The notes: generated by a model from the sequence alone, not told the origin. 64,000 nt of DNA from CAWFLT01 sp963816795 (GCA_963816795.1 CAWFLT010000007.1:62001-126000); one strand, 5' to 3'. Shown: positions 35,827 to 45,379, counted from the stretch's first letter. Translations and numbers: made by a program.

Positions 35827-36200
35827 GAGAGTGGTGGTCCGAGCAGTGTGCTTGTGAGGGCGGCCAAATCGTCCATCCAGACCGGCTTGTAACGAATCGT
35901 CGCACCAAGGGCCGTGAGCTCTTCCACGACGTGCCCGTCGAGGAAGTAGTCGCCGGTGACGATGCCCACCGGGAGCCGCCCGAGCCGGGGGTCGCTGCGC
36001 AGCCGGCGGACGAAGTCGAGGCCGCCCACGACGGGCATGCGCATATCGAGGATCACGGCTTCCGGCGGGCCGGCCATCGCCAGCGCGAGTCCTTCAGTCG
36101 CGGTCTCGGCTCGGGCCACCGTGTGACCCTGAAGTTCGAGCATTCGCCCAAGTGCGATTCCGACCGCCGGGTCGTCGTCGATCAGAAGAATGCGGGCCAC
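35823..36200 (-). CDS. Stand-alone response regulator receiver
   Basis: 125 residues, receiver domain only. RILLIDDDPAVGIALGRML carries the acidic pair, VILDMRMPVVGGLDF the phospho-Asp, GIVTGD the Thr, and RYKPVW the conserved Lys. There is no output domain, so it works as a phosphate shuttle or single-domain switch, possibly partnering a distant kinase. It overlaps the exported methyltransferase by 4 bases; a functional link is unclear. Confidence 0.85.
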   Translation of the reverse strand: MARILLIDDDPAVGIALGRMLELQGHTVARAETATEGLALAMAGPPEAVILDMRMPVVGGLDFVRRLRSDPRLGRLPVGIVTGDYFLDGHVVEELTALGATIRYKPVWMDDLAALTSTLLGPPLS

Positions 36201-36252
36201 CCCAGCGATTATCGCCCGGAAGGTGTTAGGATACGGGCGCCGTTATGTACCT

Positions 36253-36281
36253 GCCTGAGCGGTGGTTGGGTCAGCTCGGGC
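36253..36281 (+). promoter_or_regulatory. Leader hairpin upstream of the nuclease-like gene
   Basis: GCCTGAGC (36253-36260) pairs with GCTCGGGC (36274-36281) with one G-T wobble and a 13-base loop. A -10-like TAGGATAC lies at about 36228-36235. The 107-base gap before the GTG at 36308 is otherwise unexplained. Could be a short structured leader; no known riboswitch class recognised. Confidence 0.3.
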
Positions 36282-36307
36282 GTGCGACCTAGCCGGCGGG
36301 AGGCAGC

Positions 36308-37001
36308 GTGTCGCCCATTTTCGTCCGGCCGGTCCGAGAGCAGCTCGAACACGATCGGCTGATCAGATTTCTACAACTGAAGTACAAGCGGAAGTTCGAG
36401 GCGCTGATCAACGTCGGCGAGGAGCGCATTGCCCCCGTCAAGATCGGTACCGGCACGTTCTTCCCAGACCTGGTCCTCCTCGAGGGGAAAAAGGTGGCCG
36501 GCGTCATCGAGGTCGAGACCGGCGAGTCGGTCAATAACCTCGAGGTCATGGCCCAGTGGGTGCACTTCGCCAAGGCAAAGGTGCCGTTCCACCTGTATGT
36601 GCCCGTGACCGGGTACGACTCCGCCCGGCGCCTGTGGGAATCGTACAAGGTGCGCCTGACAGAAGTGTGGACCTACCGTCCGGCCGCCGAAGGCTTTGAT
36701 CTCGTGCGCATGTGGCACGATGCGGCGGCGGTCGCGGCGTCCACCCGCGCCGCCAATGCCACGGCTCGGGCCGAGGCAGCGGCCAGGCCAGCGCCGGCGG
36801 GGAAGGCCGCCGCAGCCGTCAAACCGCCCGTTGTCGCCCAAACCCGCGGCCGCGACGTCGAAAAAGCCGGCCGCGAAGCCTGTGAAGCCCGCAAAAACGG
36901 CGAAGCCCGCCTCCACGAAGGGTGTCAAGCCGGCGAAAGCCCGCGCCAAAGAGGCCAAAAAGCCTGCGAAGAAGGCCACGCCCGCCTCACGCAAGAGGTA
37001 G
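36308..37001 (+). CDS. PD-(D/E)XK-like protein with lysine-rich tail, one frameshift
   Basis: About 230 residues from a GTG with GGAGG upstream. N-terminal domain: IFVRPVREQLEHDRLIRFL, then FFPDLVLLEGKKVAGVIEVETG, in which PD and E-V-E are placed like the catalytic core of the PD-(D/E)XK fold, with Glu in place of the usual final Lys. AQWVHFAKAKVPFHLYVPV continues the domain. The C-terminal 60 residues are Lys/Ala/Pro repeats (KPAAKPVKPAKTAKPAS), like histone H1 tails, reached after a frameshift near 36838. Probably DNA-binding; nuclease activity unproven. Confidence 0.5.
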
Positions 37002-37004
37002 GCT

Positions 37005-37743
37005 GTGCCGTTCATCCGCCATACGCGCGACAAGCGCGGCTACGAAAGTCTCCTGGTCATGCACGCCTATCGTTCGAGCTCGCACGAGGGCGGCCGATCG
37101 CGGGTGTTGTACCTTTATCGATCTCCGGCGCACCTGAAGCTCGGCCGCCGGCCGCTCGAGCCTGAGGTGATGGACGCGCTGGAGAGCACGCACCCGGACC
37201 TGAGCTTCGACTGGACGTCGCTCCAGAAGGACGCCGTCGTCGTCGGCCGCTCCGATCCGCCAGAACCCGCGGGACGGTCCACGGGCTACCGAGGGGCCCG
37301 TCCTCGGCCGGCGCCTCCGCCCCCGCCATCTCCGCCGCCGGTCCAGGTGCCGTCCGACGACACGCCGCTCGGCCGCAGTCTTGGCGCTGCCGAAGCGGCC
37401 CAGCTCCGGCAGCGGTACCGTGAACTGCAGCAACGGGTCGAGCGCCGGGCGCGGACCCCTGAGGAGCGTGACCGGCTGATCGCGCGGCTCGTTCGTCTCA
37501 ATCCTGATGACTGGACGGACGAAAGTGCCGTCAGGTCAGGCGCCCGCGCGGCGGAAGCGGAGTGGGGCGCCATCTCCGCCGAGTTGCCCTCGCGGCGGCG
37601 CGGGCGGCGGGGCGGCCGGCGGCGCGGCCAGGCGCCGGACGACGACGGACCGACTGCGATGGCCGTGCCTGCCGGCCCAGCAGACGGCAATGAGGCAGAC
37701 GCCGACCTCCCGGCCGCGTTGGCCGGAGGGGGCTCTGGCATAA
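37005..37743 (+). CDS. Conserved protein with Pro-rich linker and Arg-rich tail
   Basis: Starts GTG at 37005, four bases after the previous gene. N-terminal domain: FIRHTRDKRGYESLLVMHAY, RVLYLYRSPAHLKLG and LEPEVMDALESTHPDLSFDW. Then a Pro-rich linker (PAPPPPPSPPP), a helical segment (LGAAEAAQLRQRYRELQQRV) and an Arg/Gly-rich stretch. In its own frame the open region continues to 37892 and overlaps the VWFA gene by about 130 bases; a stop in a neighbouring frame at 37743 suggests a frameshift. I recall related acidobacterial proteins but no function. Possibly nucleic-acid binding. Confidence 0.5.
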
Positions 37744-37764
37744 TGGATGGTGGAGAAGACGCCA

Positions 37765-39060
37765 ATGCGGGCCAAGATCGATCGCACCTGGATCGCCCGA
37801 ATCGCAACGCCGACGGCGGTGGCGATCGCGATTCTTTCGGGGGCAGCGCCCCGAGCTCAGCAGCAGACGCCGACCTTCCGGTCGACGACTGACCTCATCA
37901 CGACCGAAGTCAGGGTCACCGACCGGTCGGGCAAGTTCGTGCCCGACGTCCGGCTGGACGAGTTCGAGCTCCTGGAAGACGGCGTGCCTCAGAAGATCAC
38001 GGCGTTCGTCCGAGCGATCGGCGGCCGCATCATCAACGACATGGCCCCGGTCGGGCCGGTCGGCGAAGGGCTGATCCTGCCGCCTCAGCGGGCGGCGCGG
38101 GACATCTCGGGCCGGATCTTCATCATTTTCATCGACGACATGCACCTGCAGGCGCTCGATTCGCCGCAGGTCAAGAGCATCCTCGGGCTGATTCGCGACA
38201 CGATCGTCCACGACAACGACCTGGTCGGACTGGTCTCGACCGGATACTCCTCCGTCGAGGTGAATCCGACCTACGACTACCAGCATCGCCGCTTCAACGA
38301 GTCGATCAACAAGATCATGGGCAGCGGGATGACGCCGCAGGAGATCATCACGGCGAACCAGACCGCGGAAGGCCCGGCGGGCATCCGTCACAACACGCAC
38401 GTGGCCTTCCAGACGGCCTACGACCTGCTCGATCAACTGGCGAAGATCACCAACCGCCGCAAGGCGTTCATCTATGTCAGTAACGGGTACGACTTCAACC
38501 CGTTCAAGAACGCCCGCTACAAGTACGAGCAGGACAAGTACGCGCGCGCCGACAGGGACAATCCGTCGCAGTCGGAGAACCAGCCGGCGGGCGGCGGCGG
38601 CGACAACGAGAACTACTACGACAACCCGTTCGAGAAGAACGGGCAACAGTTCGCCGAAACCGACCTGATTTCTCAGGTGGCCGAGCTCACGCGGGCCGCC
38701 CGCCGAGCGAACGTCACGTTCTATGCGGTCGACCCGCGCGGCCTCGATGCCGGGCCGAACATCGCCTACAACCTCTCGATGGAGGAGTGGCGCACCTACG
38801 TTGACAATTCTGTGAGTACGCTGAAGGTCCTCAGTGACGAGACCGGCGGGTTCTGCGTCTGCATGAACAACAACTTCAAGGGCGCGTTCCAGCGAATCGA
38901 CAACGAGATGAGCGACTACTACATGCTGGGGTATACCTCGACGAACCCCGATCCGCTGCGCATCCGCCGCCAGATCGAGATCCGGCTGCTTCGACCCGAG
39001 GTGAAGGCGGTCTATACGAAGGAATACTCGATCAAGCGCCCGAGCAAGCCCAAGAAGTGA
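37765..39060 (+). CDS. VWFA-related acidobacterial domain protein
   Basis: About 431 residues. The ATG at 37765 (MRAKIDRTWIARIA) has GGAGAAG upstream; an ATG 18 bases earlier is possible. A signal peptide is followed by the TIGR03436-type VWFA-related domain: DLITTEVRVTDRSGKFVPDV, FELLEDGVPQKI, IFIIFIDDMHLQ (metal-site-like D-D-x-H) and RRKAFIYVSNGYDFNP. The C-terminal part has ANVTFYAVDPRGLDAG and DYYMLGYTSTNPDP. Exported, probably binding or adhesion-related; common in many copies in this phylum. Confidence 0.85.
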   Translation: MRAKIDRTWIARIATPTAVAIAILSGAAPRAQQQTPTFRSTTDLITTEVRVTDRSGKFVPDVRLDEFELLEDGVPQKITAFVRAIGGRIINDMAPVGPVGEGLILPPQRAARDISGRIFIIFIDDMHLQALDSPQVKSILGLIRDTIVHDNDLVGLVSTGYSSVEVNPTYDYQHRRFNESINKIMGSGMTPQEIITANQTAEGPAGIRHNTHVAFQTAYDLLDQLAKITNRRKAFIYVSNGYDFNPFKNARYKYEQDKYARADRDNPSQSENQPAGGGGDNENYYDNPFEKNGQQFAETDLISQVAELTRAARRANVTFYAVDPRGLDAGPNIAYNLSMEEWRTYVDNSVSTLKVLSDETGGFCVCMNNNFKGAFQRIDNEMSDYYMLGYTSTNPDPLRIRRQIEIRLLRPEVKAVYTKEYSIKRPSKPKK

Positions 39061-39186
39061 GGGTGCCAGGTGCTGGGTGCCGAGGTGCTGGGTGCGCGGA
39101 ACCTACTGACGCTGGTCATCCTTGTCTAAGAAGAGTAGGCCTGCGGCAGATCGTTCCTCGCACCCCGCACCTGGCACCCAGCACCA
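39061..39186. repeat. Inverted GGTGC(T/C) word array with central core
   Basis: Left arm words GGTGCCA, GGTGCTG, GGTGCCG, GGTGCTG (39061-39095). The core of about 63 bases is bounded by GGAACC and CGTTCC and contains CTGACGCTGGTCATCCTT and CTAAGAAGAGTAGGCC. The right arm CACCCCGCACCTGGCACC runs to 39186. It sits in the 290-base gap between two rightward genes. The bounding GGAAC/GTTCC and the CTGACGCTGG word also occur in the element at 23924-24091. Confidence 0.7.
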
Positions 39187-39349
39187 GCCTGCTCTTGTGG
39201 CACCCAGCAGCGCGGCCTGTCGTCGCACCTCTGTCATCATCTGTACTGCTATACTCGACCCCCGATTGTCGGCCGGAGCGCGTTGCCGGCTGTCCCGCCG
39301 GAAATCAGGTTCCACCGAGGCTGATTCGATTTTTTCTGGAGTGATTTGC

Positions 39350-42300
39350 ATGGATCGTGTGCTGAATGTCGCGCGGCGCGTGTGCCGAAGGTCTGTGGTT
39401 CGATGGTCCGAGGCCGTGTCACACACGGCGCTCGTGGTGTGTGCGGCGCTGGTTGTGGCCGCGACGGCAGGCCCTGCGCTCGCGCAGTCGGCAGCGACCG
39501 GAACGGTCGAGGGCTTCGTGAAAGACGGTACGGGCGCGGCGCTGCCCGGCGTCACTGTCGTGGTCAAGAACCTCGATACCGGCCAGACGCGCGATCTCAC
39601 GACGGACGATGCCGGCCGCTACCGCGCGACGACGCTGCCGCCCGGCGTCTACTCGGTGACCGCGACGCTCAGCGGTTTTCAGTCCAGCACTGCCGGCAAG
39701 GTGAATGTTGTCGTCGGCGGTTCCGTCCCGGTCGATCTGATCCTGCAGCCGGCGGGCGTTGCCGAGACGATCACGGTCGCCGCTGACTCGCCGATTGTGG
39801 ATACGGTGCGGACCGATGTCAGCAACGTGGTGGGTGAGACCGCGATTTCGAATCTGCCGATCAACGGCCGTCGCTGGGAGAACTTCGTGTTGCTCGGGCC
39901 GGCGGTCACCAACGACGGCGGCTTCGGTCTCGTGAGCTACCGCGGCATCTCGGGTCTCTACAACAACAACACGGTCGACGGCGCCGACAACAACCAGGCG
40001 TTCTTCTCCGAAGCGCGCGGGCGCACGCGGACCTCGTATTCGATCAGCCAGGCCGCCATCAAGGAATTCCAGGTCGGCATCAGCAATTTCTCGGCCGAGT
40101 TCGGCCGCGCCGCCGGCGGCACGGTGAACGCGGTCACCAAGTCGGGCACGAACCGCTCGCGCGGCGAGGCCTTCTACTTCCTGCGCGAGGATTCGTTCAC
40201 GTCGGCCGATCCGTTCTTCCCGGCCGGCGTCGACCGGCCCGAGGAGCGGCGTCAGCAGTTCGGCGTCGCCTTCGGCGGAGCGATTACACCGAACAAGCTG
40301 TTCTACTTCGTCAACTACGATCAGCAACTGCGCGACTTTCCGTACTTCGTGCGTCCGAGCGGTGCGAACTTCTTCACCGGCGCCTGCACGGCCGTCGGAT
40401 GTCCCTCGACGATCGCGTTCTTCGAGTCGTTGAGCGACTTCTTCCCGCGTGAGGGCAACAACCGCATCCTGCTCGGCAAGGTCGACTACCAGATGTCGAA
40501 CGCGCATCGGCTGACGGCGCAGTACAACCTGCACCGCTGGGACTCGCCGAGCGGCGTGCAGACCCAGCCGACGTTCTCGGTGGCCGAGAATGCGAACGGC
40601 AAGGACGTCGTCAAGACCGACTTCTTCCTCCTGACGCTCAACTCGGTGTTGTCGCAGCGGATGGTCAACGAATTGCGCTTCCAGACCGGACGCGATTTCG
40701 AGGCGCAGGAGCCGAACGGCGTGGGCCCGAGCACGACGATCACCAACGGGATTGCGTTCGGCATGCCGGATTTCCTGCCGCGCGCAAAGTATCCCGAAGA
40801 GTGGCGCTATCAGTTCGTCAACAACCTGAGCTACTACGCCGGCGCGCACAGCATCAAGACCGGCATCGACATCAACTACGTGCGCGAGGACATCATCAAC
40901 CTGTTCAACGGCGGCGGCGTGTACGCGTACGGCAACTCTGAACGCCATGGCGCAGGATTGTCCGATTGGCGCGTCAGGCTGCACGCCGACGGTTACGGAG
41001 CGTCACGCCGACCAGCGGCACTACAACATCGTTCATGCAGGCGTTCGACCTGCGTGGCGCCGGGTTCAACGGCGACGTGTTCTTCACGACCACCGATTAC
41101 AACTTCTTCGTGCAGGACACGTGGCAGTTGGGCTCGCCAGTTCACCGCGAACTTCGGGCTGCGCTACGAGTATCAGCAATTGCCGCAGCCCGGCCAGGCC
41201 TCGGTCAAGGGCGCCGTGTTCGCGGGCAATCCGCTCTATCCGCAGACGACGAGCTTCAACAAGGACAAGAACAACTGGGGCCCGCGCGTCGGGATCACCT
41301 ATGACCTCGGCGGGCGCGCACCGGACCGTCGTGCGCGCCGGGTGGGGCATCTACTACGGCCGCACCAGCAACAGCGCCATCTCGAGCTCGCTGACGAACA
41401 ACGCCGTGACGTTCGCGACGTACGATTCGCCGCTGACGCCGACCGTCGGCGCGGTGCGCCGCAATACCCGAATACCTACTCGGCGCCACCGAGCTGGCGC
41501 GGGCATCGTGCCGCAGATTCAGTATCTCGCGCCCGATCTGCGAGCGGCCCGGATCGAGATGGGCGAGGTCACCCTCGAGCATCTGCTTGGCTGGGAGACC
41601 ACGTTCTCGGCCTCCTACCTGTACAGCAAGGGCAGCCACCTGCCGACGTTCGTCGACGAGAACCTGCCGCAGCCGACGCCGACCGTCGAGCTGATCGTCG
41701 ACGGGACCGAGCCGTGGCAGCTTTCCGTTCTTCCGCGGGACGCGTCCGGACAGCCGCGTGAGCAGAGAGATCAAGGTCGATGACAGCGTCGAATCGACCT
41801 ATCACGCGTTCGTGCTTGCAGGTGAATCGCCGGTTCTCCGACGGCTTGCTGTTCAACGCCAACTACACGCTCTCGAAGTCCGAGGACACCGGACAGAACT
41901 CGACGACGTTCATCTCGAACTTCTCGACGCTGGTCAACCCGTTCGACGTCGTCGGGAGAGCTGGGCCCGACGAGCTTCGACCGGAAGCACCGCTTCGTGA
42001 CGAGCTTCCACTATGCGCCGGACTACCTCTGGGGCATTCAGGTCGGCGGCACCGGCACGTTCGAAAGCGGGCTGCCGCTCAACCCGACGATTTCGATCAA
42101 CGCCGGCGCGATGACCGGCACCGGCGCGACGAGCACGGGGACCGTCAACGGCAGCGGCGCGTCCAACCGCGCGCCGTTCGACACCCGCAACGGCTTCCGC
42201 CAGACCGGGCGCAAGACGTTCGATATGCGGTTGTCGAAGGCGTTCGACTTTGGCGACCGCAAGCAGATCGTCGTCCTGTGGGAAGCCTTCAACGTGTTCA

Positions 42301-42486
42301 ACTGGGTCAACTACACGGCGTTCACGACCACGGCCTATCGGGCGACGTCGTCAGCGTTCGACGCCGACGGCCAACAAGGTGACCGTGCAGCTGGCGAGCG
42401 ACGCCGGGTTCAAGGCGCCGACCGCCGCGAGCAATACGCTCTTCGGGCCGCGCGACATGCAAATCGGCGCCAAGTTCCTGTGGTAA
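39350..42486 (+). CDS. TonB-dependent receptor with carboxypeptidase-regulatory domain, 3' half frameshifted
   Basis: About 1,040 residues. ATG at 39350. Signal peptide, then a CarboxypepD_reg-like Ig domain (GTVEGFVKDGTGAALPGVTV; TTLPPGVYSVTATLSGFQ), then a plug (DVSNVVGETAISNLPINGRR; YRGISGLYNNNTVDGADNNQ; EFGRAAGGTVNAVTKSGTN) and a barrel, ending FGPRDMQIGAKFLW. Long receptors of this type are the SusC-like oligosaccharide-uptake or peptide-uptake group (Cna-B/plug fusions) of Acidobacteriota. The first 1.6 kb is intact; after 40930 the frame changes about nine times. The matching SusD-like or VWFA partner may be the preceding gene. Substrate unknown. Confidence 0.85.
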
Positions 42487-42494
42487 CGCGCGGC

Positions 42495-42620
42495 CGGGAG
42501 AGCACGGAGAAGAGCTAGAGGCCACGGAGAAGAACAAAGCGGACAGCTCCGCGACGCGTCAGATCGGTGGGAAACCCCCGTCCGCAAGTTGCTCTTCGTG
42601 GCCTTCGCGGGCTCGTGCGG
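42495..42620. repeat. Imperfect inverted array of CACGGAGAAG words
   Basis: GAGCACGGAGAAGAG and GGCCACGGAGAAGAACAA (42498-42537) face TTGCTCTTCGTGGCCTTCG (about 42589-42607), with a GC-rich loop. It lies in the 183-base gap between the convergent TonB receptor and DNA methyltransferase genes. It shares the ACGGAGA word with the array at 48300-48437. Confidence 0.55.
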
Positions 42621-42669
42621 GTGCCCCGCGCCTGTAATGAACAGATGGCTCGTGAGACGATTCGCGTGC

Positions 42670-43564
42670 CTATTTTTTTTGTCGAGTCTGGAGGGCAGTC
42701 TTCACCCGCGCGACGGCCTCGGTGAGGTAGTGGTCGTCCATCTCGATCCCCACGAAGTCCAGGCCGAGGCGCGCCGCGGCCAGCGCCGTTGAGCCCAGCC
42801 CCAGGAACGGATCCATGCACGACGCCGGCGCGGCCGAGGCCGTGCAGGCGCACGCATTGCTCGGGCACCTTCGGCGGAAACGACGCCGGGTGCGGGCGAT
42901 CGCGGTCGCGGCTCTGGATCGTCTCGTACGGAATGAACCAGGTGTTGCCGCGGCACCGGAGCCCTGCGCCGGCCTTGGCCCATCGCTTGATGTTCGACGG
43001 ATCCTGGTAGGGCACACCGACCGCACGGCGATCGAGACGCGTCCGCCCGCCCGGCGAAAAGTGAAAGATGAACTCGTGGCAGTCGTTGACGAACCGGTCG
43101 CTGTTGATCGGTTTGTAGTGCCCGACCGCGACGTCCTTTTCCAGGCCCACGCCCGCTCCGGCCGCCTCGCGGTCGATCGCAATCGACTTGACCCAGTGAA
43201 TCGTGTTCTGCAGCTTGAATTGCCGGCGGGCCACCTGCGCCACTTCGAGCGGAATCCACGGATCGGTCGGCTTGGCGCCGACGTTCAGGAACAGCGAGCC
43301 GTCCTCGCGCATCACCCGGCTCGCGGCCCGAATCCAGCGGTCGGTCCAGTTCAGGTACTCGGTCCGCGGGATGTCGTCGTCATAACTCCGGTACTTGATG
43401 CCGAGGTTGTAGGGCGGGGAGGTCACGATGACGCCGATGGACTGTGGCGCCAGCTCCGCCATCACTGACACGCAGTCGCCCAGGTAGAACCGGAGGGTGG
43501 ACCGGCCGTGGACGAGCTCGTAGCGCGGCCGAAACGGCCGCGGAGACACCAGGGCAAGCGCCAT
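42670..43564 (-). CDS. Site-specific DNA methyltransferase (orphan), one frameshift
   Basis: About 297 residues from the ATG at 43564. Catalytic motif IV is TSPPYNLGIKY, then WTDRWIRAASRVMREDGSLFL. The SAM-binding motif I comes at the C-terminus (MDPFLGLGSTALAAARLGL), so motif order is that of the beta class, which includes N6-adenine and N4-cytosine enzymes. The frame changes near 42840 just before motif I. No restriction gene is seen nearby, so it is an orphan, probably epigenetic. The same frame is open for another 95 codons upstream (43565-43849). Confidence 0.85.
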
Positions 43565-43849
43565 ACGGACAGACTTCTCGGCGCCAAGCGGGCAAAAGTA
43601 CAGTCTGGCGCGGGCTCGAGGCGGGAGGGGCGCTACGTCAGGCCTAGCTCGCGCCTTGACCGCGTCTTTGAAGCCGTGCGCGACGCGGTCGGCGCTGACG
43701 GGCTGATTACGCTGATGGCCGGAGTGGGAGCAGGCCGCGCCCTTTTCTTCGATGTAGGTGACTTCGCGGTTGGAGCTCATCTCGCGATAGCGCCCGGACA
43801 CGCAGCCGCAGCCGAGTGTGGTGAATCCGAGGAGGCGCACGAGACTCAT
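43565..43849 (-). CDS. Small Cys-rich protein or N-terminal extension of the methyltransferase
   Basis: ATG at 43849 has AGAGGG nine bases upstream. The open frame reads MSLVRLLGFTTLGCGCVSG, RYREMSSNREVTYIEEKG, ACSHSGHQRNQPVSADRV, then an Arg/Pro-rich stretch into the methyltransferase start without a stop. The first 70 residues have their own character (Cys pairs, a short hydrophobic start, a His/Arg-rich part) and I recall short proteins of this kind in related bacteria. A separate gene that lost its stop through a frameshift is as likely as a real fusion. Function unknown. Confidence 0.35.
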
Positions 43850-43872
43850 GAAAGAACCCTCTACGATCATGC

Positions 43873-43891
43873 AATGCAAGCGGTGTGCCGG
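43873..43891 (-). promoter_or_regulatory. Sigma-54-type promoter candidate, minus strand
   Basis: Reading leftward, CCGGCACACCGCTTGCATT has the GG and GC of the -24/-12 elements exactly 10 bases apart. A start about 12 bases downstream (near 43863) would precede the ribosome site and ATG at 43849. It supports transcription of the small Cys-rich frame and the methyltransferase as one unit. Confidence 0.4.
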
Positions 43892-44312
43892 ATTCTTGGC
43901 GCTCCGTGCCAGCGTGTCTTGATTTGAAAAGACGACGGATCTGGCTGGAGAGTTCGATAGAACATCGAGATCACGACGGCTAATGCCGTCTCGCTGTGTC
44001 AGTTAGGCCTCTCGCGTTGGATTCTTGACACCAAGCGGTTGGATCGGAGACTCGCCAGTTTGCCGAAAACGTACCGGCCGGCACACGAACCCGATCGTCT
44101 AATGGTTAGCGTGCGGTTCGCGCTCCCAGATCGTGTCCTCCCTGTCCCTGCGGCGCGGTCCCTGTGGCACACGACACTTCTGCCGATAAGAACAATAGCG
44201 GAACGTGTTGCCGCTGAAGCACTTGTGATGCTAGGATGGCGCCGGCTTCAACGACCGGTCAATCCCGCACTATCGAGAAAGTCGTCGCCCAGGCGGCGCG
44301 TTTGGAGGAAGA
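43892..44312. other. Divergent intergenic region, no gene found
   Basis: About 420 bases between the divergent methyltransferase and carboxypeptidase genes. A TTGACA at 44027-44032 could be a -35 element, and a TAGGAT at about 44233-44238 a -10-like sequence, but no properly spaced pair is convincing. A stretch reading GATCGTCTAATGGTTAGC (44091-44108) looks like a tRNA D-arm but has no cloverleaf around it. Confidence 0.35.
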
Positions 44313-45365
44313 GTGGACGTTACCAGGCGCCTTGGTCGGATTTCTGTGCTCAGTGCCTTGGCGCTGGTCGTTGCTGCCGGCAGTCCGCTCTATGCGACGC
44401 CGCAGGCGAGTGCCGCGCGGCCGAGCGCCCAAAAGGCTCCTGCCAAGCCCGTCGCCAAGCCCGCTTCGACACGGACCAGAACCAGCCTGACCGTCGCCCG
44501 CGCCCGTGCCGCCACGAAGGCCCGCGCCCGGGCCGCCGCGGCCGAGCGCACATTGCGCGACGCCATGACCGCCCGGTTCAAGCGCGACATGCTGGGCAAC
44601 CTGATTCCGGACGTCCGCGCGGCGGCCGCCGTCATTTTCGATCCGCAGACCGGCACGGTCCTCTACGGCGAAAACGCGCACGATCAACGTTCGATTGCGA
44701 GTCTGACGAAGATCATGACCGCCGTGACGTTTGTCGCCGACGACCCCGACCTGACGCAGCGCGTGGCCGTCACCCGGGCCGACATGACGGGCGCCTCGGT
44801 CACCTACATCCGCGCCGGCGAGTTGATTTCCTATAACGACTTGCTGCACCTCACCCTCATTGCTTCAGACAATGCTGCGGCAAGGGTGCTCGCCAGGACC
44901 TCGGAAGGCGGGACGGCTGGGTTTATCGGGCGAATGAACACGATGGCCACCGAACTGGGCATGACGAATACGCACTACACGGATCCGTCGGGGCTCGATG
45001 CCAACAACGTGTCGTCGGCCTACGATATTTCGCACCTCATCACCTTCGCCGGTGGCGACGAGACGCTCGGGCCGATCATGCGGACCTCGGAATACCAGGT
45101 GCAGACGAGCCAGCGCGCGATCGCGGTGCGGAGCACCAACCGTCTCCTCGGCACCGGTATCGACGTCGTCGGAGGCAAGACCGGCTTCATCAGCAAGGCC
45201 GGCTACTGTCTTGCCACGCTGCTTCGTATTCCCCAGGGACCGCAGGTGGCGGTCGTCGTCCTCGGCGCCGCCAACAGCACGGCGCGTTTCTGGGAAGCGC
45301 GGCACCTGTTCAACTGGATCGTCGGCCGCTCGCAGGGGCTCGTCGGCGGCGAACCCGCTCGCTGA
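44313..45365 (+). CDS. D-alanyl-D-alanine carboxypeptidase (PBP5/6 type)
   Basis: 350 residues from a GTG preceded by GGAGG. A signal peptide (VLSALALVVAAGSPLYA) is followed by an Ala/Lys/Arg-rich linker (KAPAKPVAKPASTRTRTS), then the S11 peptidase domain: SIASLTKIMTAVTF (SxxK nucleophile), ASDNAAARVLA (SxN), and VGGKTGFISKAGYC (KTG). It trims the terminal D-Ala of peptidoglycan in the periplasm. The basic linker of about 60 residues is unusual; it could bind the cell wall or teichoic-like polymers. No C-terminal amphipathic membrane anchor is obvious. Confidence 0.9.
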   Translation: MDVTRRLGRISVLSALALVVAAGSPLYATPQASAARPSAQKAPAKPVAKPASTRTRTSLTVARARAATKARARAAAAERTLRDAMTARFKRDMLGNLIPDVRAAAAVIFDPQTGTVLYGENAHDQRSIASLTKIMTAVTFVADDPDLTQRVAVTRADMTGASVTYIRAGELISYNDLLHLTLIASDNAAARVLARTSEGGTAGFIGRMNTMATELGMTNTHYTDPSGLDANNVSSAYDISHLITFAGGDETLGPIMRTSEYQVQTSQRAIAVRSTNRLLGTGIDVVGGKTGFISKAGYCLATLLRIPQGPQVAVVVLGAANSTARFWEARHLFNWIVGRSQGLVGGEPAR

Positions 45366-45379
45366 TCGCGCCTACGTAA

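Noticed and set aside
36201..36307. Known riboswitch upstream of the nuclease-like gene
   Set aside because: A hairpin and a -10-like word are visible, but no conserved core of any riboswitch class could be matched by eye.
39419..40984. Leftward open frame of about 520 codons
   Set aside because: Antisense of the intact half of the TonB receptor; no domain recognised.
44091..44140. tRNA-like sequence (GATCGTCTAATGGTTAGC)
   Set aside because: Resembles a D arm but no acceptor, anticodon or T stem can be paired around it.
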